Positions 44,935-52,832 of a DNA stretch of 64,000 nucleotides are shown piece by piece (positions within the stretch are counted from its first letter, which is position 1; each line of letters begins with the position of its first letter). The stretch comes from Rohdeia sp041398665 (lineage in GTDB: Bacteria > Planctomycetota > UBA1135 > GCA-002686595), in NCBI GenBank assembly GCA_041398665.1, contig JAWKUH010000015.1, positions 58,133 through 122,132 of the forward strand. Reading direction: 5' to 3'. Both the position numbers and the translations under genes were made by a program. The notes under the pieces were generated by a model. It worked only from the letters and a program-made list of their open reading frames with translations. It was not told the DNA's origin and did no database searches.

Positions 44935-44942
44935 GGCCGAGA

Positions 44943-44948
44943 ATCATA
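44943..44948 (-). promoter_or_regulatory. Putative -10 box of mqnC, leaderless
   Basis: On the minus strand TATGAT lies 8 nt before the ATG at 44934. It matches TATAAT at five of six positions and is the strongest of the -10 boxes noted in the window. Confidence 0.5.
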
Positions 44949-44990
44949 GGCCCTGGGGCGCGGCATCGAGGATCGTCGTGCTCGCCGATG

Positions 44991-44996
44991 TACCCT
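44991..44996 (+). promoter_or_regulatory. Putative -10 box of the thioredoxin-fold gene
   Basis: TACCCT lies 9 nt before GTG 45006 and would make an ATG at 44988 untranslatable. It therefore bears on the choice of start. Confidence 0.35.
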
Positions 44997-45005
44997 GCGC
45001 GACAC

Positions 45006-46568
45006 GTGCGCACTTCCGCGATCGCACTCCTCCTGGCCCTCGCTCCGGGCGCCCGAGCCGGCGTCCCCGACGGGCTCGGGTCCGTCGTCGCCGGGCTCGG
45101 CGGATCCTCCGGGCGCGCGCCGCAGGTCCGCTCGGGCGACGACCGCGTGCTGCCGCGCGTCCCGACGGGTTGGTCCGCCGCGCCGCTCGACCCGATCCAG
45201 GAGGACGGCGGCGTCGCGGCGGCCTTCCGGCGCGCGCGCGCCGCCCTCCGAGGGCCGACGGCCGACGCGGCCGCAGCCTGGATCCTCGCGCGGCTCGCGG
45301 AGTCGGACCGCGCCGACGTCGACGCCGCCCTCGCGCTCGACGCCGCGCTCGGTCCTCCCACGTACGTCCTCGGGCCGCTGCACCGAGCGCTCGACGCGGA
45401 CGACGTGCTCCTCGCCCTCGTCGCCGCGCGGCGCACGGCGTCGCGCCACGCCGCCTGGGCCGCGTCGCTCCGCACGATCGCGGTCCGCGACGCGCGCTAC
45501 GCGCGAGCCGCGCTCGTCGCCGGTGCGCTCGCGGAGGCGCCGGGACGCTCCACGACGGACGACCTGGTCGCCTGCGCCCCCGGGTCGCCGCGGACGCGGA
45601 GCGCGGTGCTCGAACTCGCCTTCCGGCTCGAGGCCGAGCGCTGCTCCCTCGCCCGCACCCGCTGGTTGTCCGACTGGGCGCGCACCGGCGAGGCCGCCGG
45701 GACCCACCCGGTCGAGGCGAGCTGGCCGGCCATGCAGACACTCTCGGCCGCCGGTGAGCTGCGCGCCGCGTGGTGGAGCTGGGTCGCGGCCGCGGACCTC
45801 GACGTCCCGGCGACGGAGCGCGCGGACCTGCGCGAGCGCCAGCTCGAGATGCTCCGTTCGATCGACCCCGACGCGACGTGGCCCACGGAGCTCGCGCGCG
45901 AAGCGCCGGCCGTCGCCACACCGACCTCGCGCGACCCGCTCGTCGCCCTGCTCACCCACGTCGCCGACACGAGTCGCGTCGAGGACGTCCGCGCGTGGTG
46001 CCTCTTCTCGGCCGCGACGCTGCTCTCCGAGGTCGCGCCCGTCGACGACGCCGCCGCCGTCGCGCTCCTCGAGCGGATCGCGAAGGAGCACGTCCGTCAC
46101 GAGCTGGCGACCGTCGCGCTCGGCGCGATCTTCCGACTCGAGCACCTGTCGATCGGCGACGTGGTCCCGACCTTCGACCGCCCCGACGTCCTGGGCCGCA
46201 CCATCGACCTCGCCTCCAAGCGCGGACGCGTCGTCGTCCTCGCCTTCTACGAGGACGGTCCCTTCGTCGAGCGCGACCTCCTCACCGTCCTCGACCAGTT
46301 GGTCCTCCTCTACCCCCGCTCGCGCTTCGAAGTCGTCGCCGTGAACGTCGACCCCGACGTCGACGCCGCGCGCGACCGCCTCCTCTCCGCCGGACGCGAG
46401 TGGGAGGCCTCCTACCAGGGCGCGCGCTCGGGCCCGTGGCCGGCGGCGTGGGGGATCCGCAGCTTCCCGAGCGTGTTCGTGCTGGATCGGAACGGGGTGA
46501 TTCGGGCGCGGGACGTTTTTGGGGGGCGCTTGACTTCGGCGGTCCTCGATCTGATCGGCGCCCGCTAG
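45006..46568 (+). CDS. Secreted helical-repeat protein with redox-dead thioredoxin-like domain
   Basis: This protein has about 520 residues. The N-terminus is a signal peptide (RTSAIALLLALAPGARA). Residues 60-400 are Ala/Leu/Arg-rich helices that may form a repeat solenoid. The last 120 residues have the thioredoxin/TlpA outline: VLGRTIDLASKRGRVVVLAFYEDG, FEVVAVNVDPD and WGIRSFPSVFVLDRNGVIRA with the cis-Pro (FPSVFV). The position normally holding WCxxC reads FYEDGPF, so there is no redox pair. GTG at 45006 is favoured by the -10 box; ATG at 44988 is the alternative. The stop codon TAG ends at the first base of an insertion sequence. Confidence 0.78.
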   Translation: MRTSAIALLLALAPGARAGVPDGLGSVVAGLGGSSGRAPQVRSGDDRVLPRVPTGWSAAPLDPIQEDGGVAAAFRRARAALRGPTADAAAAWILARLAESDRADVDAALALDAALGPPTYVLGPLHRALDADDVLLALVAARRTASRHAAWAASLRTIAVRDARYARAALVAGALAEAPGRSTTDDLVACAPGSPRTRSAVLELAFRLEAERCSLARTRWLSDWARTGEAAGTHPVEASWPAMQTLSAAGELRAAWWSWVAAADLDVPATERADLRERQLEMLRSIDPDATWPTELAREAPAVATPTSRDPLVALLTHVADTSRVEDVRAWCLFSAATLLSEVAPVDDAAAVALLERIAKEHVRHELATVALGAIFRLEHLSIGDVVPTFDRPDVLGRTIDLASKRGRVVVLAFYEDGPFVERDLLTVLDQLVLLYPRSRFEVVAVNVDPDVDAARDRLLSAGREWEASYQGARSGPWPAAWGIRSFPSVFVLDRNGVIRARDVFGGRLTSAVLDLIGAR

Positions 46569-46591
46569 GTACTGTCCCCGCTCGCTGGTGA
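46568..46591 (+). repeat. Left terminal inverted repeat of the insertion sequence
   Basis: This 24-base end begins GGTACTGTCCCC and is the perfect reverse complement of 47701-47724. Its first base is also the last base of the TAG stop of the preceding gene. Confidence 0.92.
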
Positions 46592-47649
46592 TCACCCCCT
46601 CACCGCGACGAGGGGGTCGCGCCAGGTGAGGAAGCGCTGGGGATCGATCTTCGCGTCGCACAGTCCGAGCTGCTGCGCGGCGCTCACCCTCTGCCGCGCG
46701 GCGGGCTCGCTGCGCCAGCCGTCGACGTAGTTGCGGAAGGCCACGACGACGTCGAGGTGTTCCCCGAGGCGCGCCCGTCGCTTCGACGCGGCCCACGTCT
46801 GACGCACGAGTCGCGACAGCAGATCGCGCAGCCGCGCGAGCGTGTGGTTGATCGGGAAGAGCGGGCTCGAGCGCCCGCGCTGCGCGCGCCCGTCGATCCT
46901 CCGGTGCACGAGCCGCTCGCCGAGCGCGCGCTGGAGCCGGCTGCGGTAGCTCGCCTTCTTGTCCGTCGTGACGTGCACCGGACCGCTCGTCGCCGCAGCC
47001 GCGACGAGCGCGTCCACCGTGCTCGCGACCGCCGCGACCGAGCCGCTCCTTGCGCACCCCTCGGCCGCCTCGTACCGCGCCTTCACGGCCTCCTCGGCCG
47101 CGTTCCGATGGCCGCGCGCGGGGAGCGTGGCGACCTCGGTGCTCACGATGAACCCCGTCGTCTCCTCGATCAGGACGGGCACCGTGAGGGGCTTGAGCTT
47201 GCGGTGCTCCTCGTAGTCTCGAGCCTCGTCGAACTGGAACGACGAGCCGAGACCGCCGCGCTCACGGCGCGCGCGAGCTGGAAGGCGTGGAAGTCGTGGC
47301 AGTGGTGCGCGAGCCTCGCGAACCGGCGCACGACGTGCGAGCGACCGACGCCGAGGCTGCGGGCGGTCTTGCGCAGCGTCGTCTTGCTCGCGAGCGCGAC
47401 GAACACCGCGAGCAGCGTGTCGGGTCGGCGCAGCCGATAGTCGAGGCGGAACGTCTGCGACGAGAACGAGCGGCCGCAGATCAAACACTCGAAGCGCTGG
47501 ACGAGTCGCCCGTCGAGCGCGCGCCGGAAGGTGCCGCGGCGCCGGAAGCGGAAGGGCGCGCCGGGAACCGAAGCCGAGCAGCCCCCGAGCGGGCAGCGGG
47601 GCGGGAGGAAGGAACGGTCGTCCGAGCGAGATCCCTGCGCGTGATCCAT
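46592..47649 (-). CDS. IS transposase in two frames (zinc finger-HTH, then DDE)
   Basis: The first frame (47649 to about 47220) has a zinc-finger region (CPLGGC ... FECLICGRSF), then a helix-turn-helix (TTLRKTARSLGVGRSHVVRRF). The second frame, shifted by -1, carries the catalytic part: QFDEARDYEEHRKLKPLTV (first Asp), VHVTTDKKASYRSRL (second Asp) and a C-terminal helix with SPLFPINHTLARLRDLLSRL. The switch falls near 47220-47235, in GCGCGCGCC. It could be a programmed -1 frameshift, as in many IS elements, or a single lost base. Relatives I recall are single-frame. The stop is directly against the inverted repeat. Confidence 0.8.
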
Positions 47650-47700
47650 GCCGGAAGGACCGGCGGATCGCGGCTCGGTTGCAGGGAGAAGGCGATTTCC

Positions 47701-47724
47701 TCACCAGCGAGCGGGGACAGTACC
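47701..47724 (+). repeat. Right terminal inverted repeat of the insertion sequence
   Basis: This is the perfect reverse complement of the left end. It doubles as the last eight codons, including the stop, of the aminotransferase on the minus strand. Confidence 0.92.
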
Positions 47725-48873
47725 GAGGGCGGTGGCGGCGTGTTCCGCGTCGGCCAGGTCGTGGTAGATCCCGAACCCCACCCTCAACCGATCCCCCCGC
47801 GCATCCACCACCACCCCGCGCTCGCCCAGCCACCGCGCGATCGCACCCGCGTCGTCGCGGCGGAAGCAGACGAAGTTCCCGCGCCGCGTCGAGTCGGGAC
47901 CGGGGAGCACGTCGTCGGGGGAGAGGGAGCCGGCGCGGCCTGCGCGCACGTGGTCGAGGAACGCGGTCTGGATCGCGACGACGTGGTCGTGGATCGCGCG
48001 GGGCGTCAGTCCTTCGTCCGCGAGCCAGCGTTGGACGGCGGCGAAGCGGTAGAGACCCGTGGGGTCGAAGGTCGAACCGAAGAAGCGCGTGGCGTCCGGC
48101 GCGTACGCGACGCCGCCGTCGCTGCGGGCGAGGGTGTCGAAGCCGGCGAACCAACCGGTGTCGACGGGACGCTCGTGCACGCCGGGGGGGCAGTGCAGGA
48201 AGCAGACGCCCTCGCCGCTCATGGCGTACTTGTAGCCGCCCGCGACGTAGAAGACGCGGTTCGACGCGGCGCCGACGCTCGTCTCGAGCGCCATGAAGCC
48301 GTGGTAGCCGTCGACGACGAGCACCGCATCGGTCTTCGCCGAGGTCAACACGTCGAAGACCTCCTCGAAGTGCCAGCCCGAGTCGAACATCACCTGGCTC
48401 ACCCAGACGAGGTCGTGGCGGTCCTCGGCGAGCACGGCGGCGAAGCGATCGGCGAAGGTGTCGAACGGCTCGACGGGGACGACGTCGCGGGTGGCGCGTC
48501 CCGCCTCGACCCAGCGTTCGGCCTGACGGGTGAAGCTGTGGAACTCCGAACCCGAGGAGAGGAGCCGCACGGGGCGGTCGTGCGGGAACGAGCTGGCGAG
48601 TCGGACGAGGAACTCGTGCGTGTTCGGTGCGACGACGACGCTCGAGGGGTCCGGTAGGTGGAGGAGCGCCGCGATGCGGCTGCGGACCTCGGGCAGGACC
48701 TCGCCGAGGACGCGGTCCCACTTGCCGTCGAGGAGGCGGGCGGCGTCGTCCCACGCGGCGATCTGGGCGTTCCGCGACACGTCGGGCCACGGGTGGTGGC
48801 TGTGCGCCGCGAGGTGGAGCCGCTCGGGATGAGCGGCGAGAGCGTGCGAGAACGACGACTTGTAGCTGCGCAT
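47701..48873 (-). CDS. Class V aminotransferase (kynureninase-like), C-terminus altered by IS
   Basis: This is a 390-residue PLP enzyme of fold type I, class V. The PLP lysine lies in YVAGGYKYAMSGEGVCF (about residue 215), with an Asp motif upstream (DAVLVVDGYHGF). Other landmarks are HSHHPWPDVSRNAQ and NTHEFLVRLASSF. It resembles kynureninases and cysteine-desulfurase relatives; the substrate is unknown. The last residues, GTVPARW and the stop, are encoded by the right inverted repeat of the insertion sequence, so the native C-terminus has been cut or replaced. A hairpin (48875-48890) sits just before the ATG. Confidence 0.85.
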   Translation of the reverse strand: MRSYKSSFSHALAAHPERLHLAAHSHHPWPDVSRNAQIAAWDDAARLLDGKWDRVLGEVLPEVRSRIAALLHLPDPSSVVVAPNTHEFLVRLASSFPHDRPVRLLSSGSEFHSFTRQAERWVEAGRATRDVVPVEPFDTFADRFAAVLAEDRHDLVWVSQVMFDSGWHFEEVFDVLTSAKTDAVLVVDGYHGFMALETSVGAASNRVFYVAGGYKYAMSGEGVCFLHCPPGVHERPVDTGWFAGFDTLARSDGGVAYAPDATRFFGSTFDPTGLYRFAAVQRWLADEGLTPRAIHDHVVAIQTAFLDHVRAGRAGSLSPDDVLPGPDSTRRGNFVCFRRDDAGAIARWLGERGVVVDARGDRLRVGFGIYHDLADAEHAATALGTVPARW

Positions 48874-48975
48874 CGGGCGTTCGAGCGCCCGATGCGCCCG
48901 CTCCCGCCATTAGACTCTTCGCCCCCGACTCGTCCCAAGGACCCTCCGCACCGTTCCGACCGCGAACAGCCCGCC

Positions 48976-50343
48976 ATGACCACCAAGGACGTCCAGTTCA
49001 TGGAGAAGATCGTCTCCCTCTGCAAGCGCAGGGGATTCGTGTTCCCCGCGTCGGAGATCTACGGCGGCATCGGCAACACCTACGACTACGGTCCGCTCGG
49101 CGTCGAGCTGCTGCGCCGCGTGCGCGAGGCGTGGTGGACGTCGGTGGTGACCGAGCGGACGGACGTCGTGGGGCTCGACTCCGCGATCATCCAGAACCCC
49201 AAGGTGTGGGAGACCTCGGGACACGTCGGAGGCTTCTCCGACCCGATGGTCGACTGCAAGAAGTGCAAGGCGCGGTTCCGGGCCGACAAGCTCGAGGACG
49301 CGCGCTGCCCGGAGAAGCCCTCGAAGCAGCCCGGCGCGTGCGAGGGGGAACTCACCGAGCCGCGCGCGTTCAACCTGATGTTCAAGACGAACGTCGGGCC
49401 GGTCGAGGGTGCGGGGTCCGTCGCCTACCTGCGACCGGAGACGGCGCAGGGCATCTTCCTCAACTTCCTGAACGTGATGAACTCGGCGCGCACCAAGCCG
49501 CCGTTCGGCATCGCCCAGATCGGGAAGAGCTTCCGCAACGAGATCACGCCGGGCAACTTCGTGTTCCGGACGCGTGAGTTCGAGCAGGCGGAGATGGAGT
49601 TCTTCGTGCCGCCCGCGGAGGAGCGGCAGTGGTTCGAGCACTGGGTCGAGGAGCGCTTCCAGTGGTACGTGCGGCTCGGCATCCGCGAGGAGAAGCTGCG
49701 CATCCGCGTCCACGACGAGGAGGAGCTCGCGCACTACTCGACGGCGACGAGCGACGTCGAGTACCTCTACCCCTTCGGCTGGGGCGAGCTCGAGGGCATC
49801 GCCTGCCGGACGGACTTCGATCTCAAGCGGCACTCCGAGGCGTCGGGCGTCAAGCTCGAGTACTTCGACCCGCAGACGAAGGAGAAGTACACGCCGTACG
49901 TGATCGAGCCTGCCGGCGGCATCAACCGCATGGCGCTCACGTTCCTGATCGAGGCCTACGACGAGGAACAGCTCGAGGACGACGTGCGCGTCGTCCTGCG
50001 GTTCCACCCGCGCATCGCACCGATCACGGTCGCCGTCCTACCGCTCGTGAAGAAGGACGGGATGCCCGAGAAGGCGCACGAGATCGGCGCGATGCTGCGC
50101 CGCGCGCACTACACGACGTCGTACGACGAGAAGGCGGCGATCGGTCGACGCTACCGACGCCAGGACGAGGCCGGGACGCCGTTCTGCGTCACCGTCGACG
50201 GGGACACGCTCACCGACGACACGGTCACCGTGCGCCACCGCGACACGATGGAACAGGAGCGCGTCGCCGTCGCCGAGCTCAGGAACTACCTGGACCGTCA
50301 CCTCGACGGCTGGAAGCGCGCGGAGAAGGCCGGGAGCGCCTGA
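48976..50343 (+). CDS. glyQS: Glycyl-tRNA synthetase, alpha2 type
   Basis: This enzyme charges tRNA-Gly. The 455-residue protein is the homodimeric class IIa form found in archaea, eukaryotes and many bacteria, not the alpha2-beta2 form. The N-terminus has RRGFVFPASEIYGGIGNTYDYGP. Motif 2 is FRNEITPGNFVFRTREFEQ, followed by GIACRTDFDLKRHSEASG. Motif 3 is GGINRMALTFLIEAY, and the anticodon domain ends the protein. A Cys-rich insert (DCKKCKARF ... CPEK) may bind zinc. A -10-like TAGACT near 48914 gives a leader of about 55 nt, overlapping the divergent promoter of the aminotransferase. Confidence 0.95.
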   Translation: MTTKDVQFMEKIVSLCKRRGFVFPASEIYGGIGNTYDYGPLGVELLRRVREAWWTSVVTERTDVVGLDSAIIQNPKVWETSGHVGGFSDPMVDCKKCKARFRADKLEDARCPEKPSKQPGACEGELTEPRAFNLMFKTNVGPVEGAGSVAYLRPETAQGIFLNFLNVMNSARTKPPFGIAQIGKSFRNEITPGNFVFRTREFEQAEMEFFVPPAEERQWFEHWVEERFQWYVRLGIREEKLRIRVHDEEELAHYSTATSDVEYLYPFGWGELEGIACRTDFDLKRHSEASGVKLEYFDPQTKEKYTPYVIEPAGGINRMALTFLIEAYDEEQLEDDVRVVLRFHPRIAPITVAVLPLVKKDGMPEKAHEIGAMLRRAHYTTSYDEKAAIGRRYRRQDEAGTPFCVTVDGDTLTDDTVTVRHRDTMEQERVAVAELRNYLDRHLDGWKRAEKAGSA

Positions 50344-50353
50344 GCGCGCGCCC

Positions 50354-52647
50354 TCAGAAGTCCGCCCAGACGGGCAGCAGCACGAGACCTCGCGGCGCGT
50401 TCACGCCGGTGCTCGTACCGGTGACGCTCGCGAAGGCGTCGCCCGAGATCGAGTACCGCTCGAACGTCCCGTCCGAGAGGAGGACGAGCGCGTCGTCCGT
50501 CGACGCGTCGAGGACGAGACCGGCCGGCTCGGCCGACAGCGGCTGCGTGTCCGCGAGGATCGGGACGCCCTTGGGGTCGAGCACCACGAGGTGCAGCGCG
50601 GGTCCCGACGAGTCGGCGACGACGATGCGGTCGCCGCTGCGCGCCGACGCGATCTCGACCGGCGTGCCGAGCCCGCCGATCTTGCCGGCGAACGTCGCCG
50701 AACCGATCACGGACTGGATCGCGTAGGTGCGCAGCTCGCCGATCGACTCGAGCGCGACCACGAGGAAGCGGCCGCCCGGTTCGAACGCCAGCGCACCCGC
50801 GCCGAGCGGCGGGTCGCCGATGTCGCGCAGGTCGAACGGGAAGCCCGCGGCCGGCACCGGCTCGTCACCGTTCGGTCCGACGAGGAAGATGCGGAGCAGG
50901 TCGTCCGACCGATCGGTCACCGCGACGAAGCGCGCCGCGCTGTCGCTCGCGATCGCCGCGGGGGCGGGCCCGACCGCGGTCTGGTCGACGAGCACCGGCT
51001 TGCCCTTCGGATCCACGCGCAGCGTCAGGAGCTGCGAACCGACGGCCGCCCAGAGGCGCTCGCCGTCCCCGTCGAAGAGGAGGTCGCGAGCGCCGAAGCC
51101 CGTCGGCACGATCGGGCCCGTCAGTTTCGGCGCGAAGGTCGACTGGTCGATCTCGAAGCGCCGCAGTCCGCCCGTCTCGCCGTCGAGGACGGCGAGGCGC
51201 GCGCCGTGCGGTCCCGACGCGATCACGGACGGTGCCTGGCCGGCCGCGACCGCGGGGCCGATCTGCGTGCCGTCGCTGGTCGAGAGCACCTCGAGCGCGC
51301 CCGCTCCTCCGTCGAGCGCGACGACGAACGGCGTCGTGCGGGTCCGTCCGGTCGGTGCCGGTGCGAGCACGAGGTCGGTGACGAAGGTCCGCAGAGCCTG
51401 GACGTCCATGGTCCCGCTCGGCGAGTCCGCTCGCAGGGCGACACCGAGGTCGAACAACGGCACCACGTAGCCGCCGCCGGCGGTCGGCGAAACGCTCGGC
51501 GGGCTCCCCGGCAGCGAGACGAACTCACCGGGCACCACCGGGAGCGAGTCCGCGTCGAGCGAGAAGCGCGAGAGGGCGCGCGCCGTGAACGATGCGACCC
51601 ACAGCGCGTCGTCGCGCACCTCGAGGTCGAACGGTCCCTCGGGGACCGCGACCGAGGCGAGCTCGACGAGGAAGGGGCTCGGAGGATCGGCGTCGTAGAC
51701 GTGGACGGAGTGTCCCGCGAGGCTCGCGGCGAGGATGCGGCGGGAGTCCGGCGTCGACGCGAGCGCGAAGGGTGCGTTGAGGACGTTGGTCCCGAGGAGC
51801 CCCAGGACCGACCCGTCGACGGGGTCGCGTTCGAGCACGCCGAAAGCGCTGAACTTCGAACTCGCGACGAGGATCGTCGTGCCGTCGGAGGGCACCGCGA
51901 TCGCGGAGATCTCGGGGATCGGACGGACCTGCACCGGGAGCAGGAGTCCCGTGACCTCGTCGACGCGGTAGGTCCGCAGCGTGTCGCTCGAACCGACGTA
52001 GACGTTCCTGCCGTCGGGGGCGACGGCGAGCGCGAGCGGATACTTGCCGACGACGTCGGTGTCGACGAGCGTGAGGCCTCCGTCGAACGGATCGATCGCG
52101 AAGGTGCGGAGCAGTCCCTGCTCGAACTCGAGGACGAACAGACGGTCGCCGAGCGGGTGGGCCGCCATGCGCACCGGAGCGTTCGCCGCGGCGCCGCCGG
52201 CCGAATAGAACTCGCCGCTCGCGGCGTCGACGCGCCAGTGTCCGATGGCGCCCGGGAGGAGGTTCGACGAGTACGCGAACCGGCTCGCGTCGAACGTCTC
52301 GACGACGTCGAAGGAGACCGTCGCCGTCGCTCCGGCGCCTCCCGGTCCGGTCGCGGTCACGGTGTACGTCGTGAACGGCGACGGGGCCGTGGGCGTCCCG
52401 TGGATCAGTCCGGAACCGCCGTCGACGACGAGCCCGGGCGGCAGCGCGGGGACGATCGAGAAGCCGCTCGCGCCGGCCACCTCCGACGGTGCGATCGCCT
52501 GATCTCGACCCCGACGCGGAAGGTCGGCGTCGCGGCGGGGTACGAGACGGCGGGCGGGCCGATCGTCGCGGCGGTGTCGGAGCCCGAGCGGTTGCACGCG
52601 ACGAGCCCGCCGAGGGCGAGAAGGACGAGGAGCCTGCGGTCGATCAT
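50354..52647 (-). CDS. He_PIG/beta-propeller lipoprotein A (one frameshift near 52502)
   Basis: This predicted lipoprotein of about 764 residues starts at ATG 52647 with signal and lipobox (RLLVLLALGGLVAC). A He_PIG-type Ig domain follows (FSIVPALPPGLVVDGGSGLI, TYTVTATGPGG), then a seven-bladed lactonase/YncE-like propeller whose blades read like APDGRNVYVGSSDTLRTYRV and TPDSRRILAASLAGHSVHVYD. The frame changes near 52502: restoring one base turns VGVEIRRS into VGVEIQAIAPSEVAG, which matches the second frame. The break is therefore probably a lost base. It is paralogous to the gene at 52833. The ligand is unknown. Confidence 0.82.
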
Positions 52648-52760
52648 GGGGACGGACGCGGGGAGGGCGGGTCCGGGGAGACGGTCATTGTGACCGACCC
52701 CGACGGGATCGGGTACCCGCCGTCACCCGTACGGTCGACGGGCGAGGTCTCGGAACGAAC

Positions 52761-52793
52761 GCGGCGCGGTGGGCCGTGGGCCCGCCGCGCCGC
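52761..52793 (-). terminator. Terminator after beta-propeller lipoprotein B
   Basis: A 14-bp stem (GCGGCGCGGTGGGC / GCCCGCCGCGCCGC, one mismatch-wobble) with a 5-nt loop lies 40 nt after the stop at 52833. On the minus strand it is followed by GTTCGTTCC. Confidence 0.65.
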
Positions 52794-52832
52794 GCTCTTC
52801 GGTCTCCGTCCGTCGGACGGCGCCCTCCGGGC

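Larger units (their letters stand above)
46568..47724. mobile_element. Insertion sequence with perfect 24-bp terminal inverted repeats
   Basis: The element is 1157 bp. Its ends, 46568-46591 and 47701-47724, are perfect reverse complements beginning GGTACTGTCCCC. Inside is one transposase in two overlapping frames on the minus strand. I see no convincing target duplication in the flanks (GCCCGCTA before, GAGGGCGG after). The family name is unknown to me; the transposase resembles an unnamed IS1-like/zinc-finger DDE group. The insertion sits exactly between two gene 3' ends and supplies the stop codon of the downstream aminotransferase. Confidence 0.9.

Noticed and set aside
46560..47732. Target-site duplication around the insertion sequence
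   Set aside because: The 8-10 bases on each side do not match, so none is reported.
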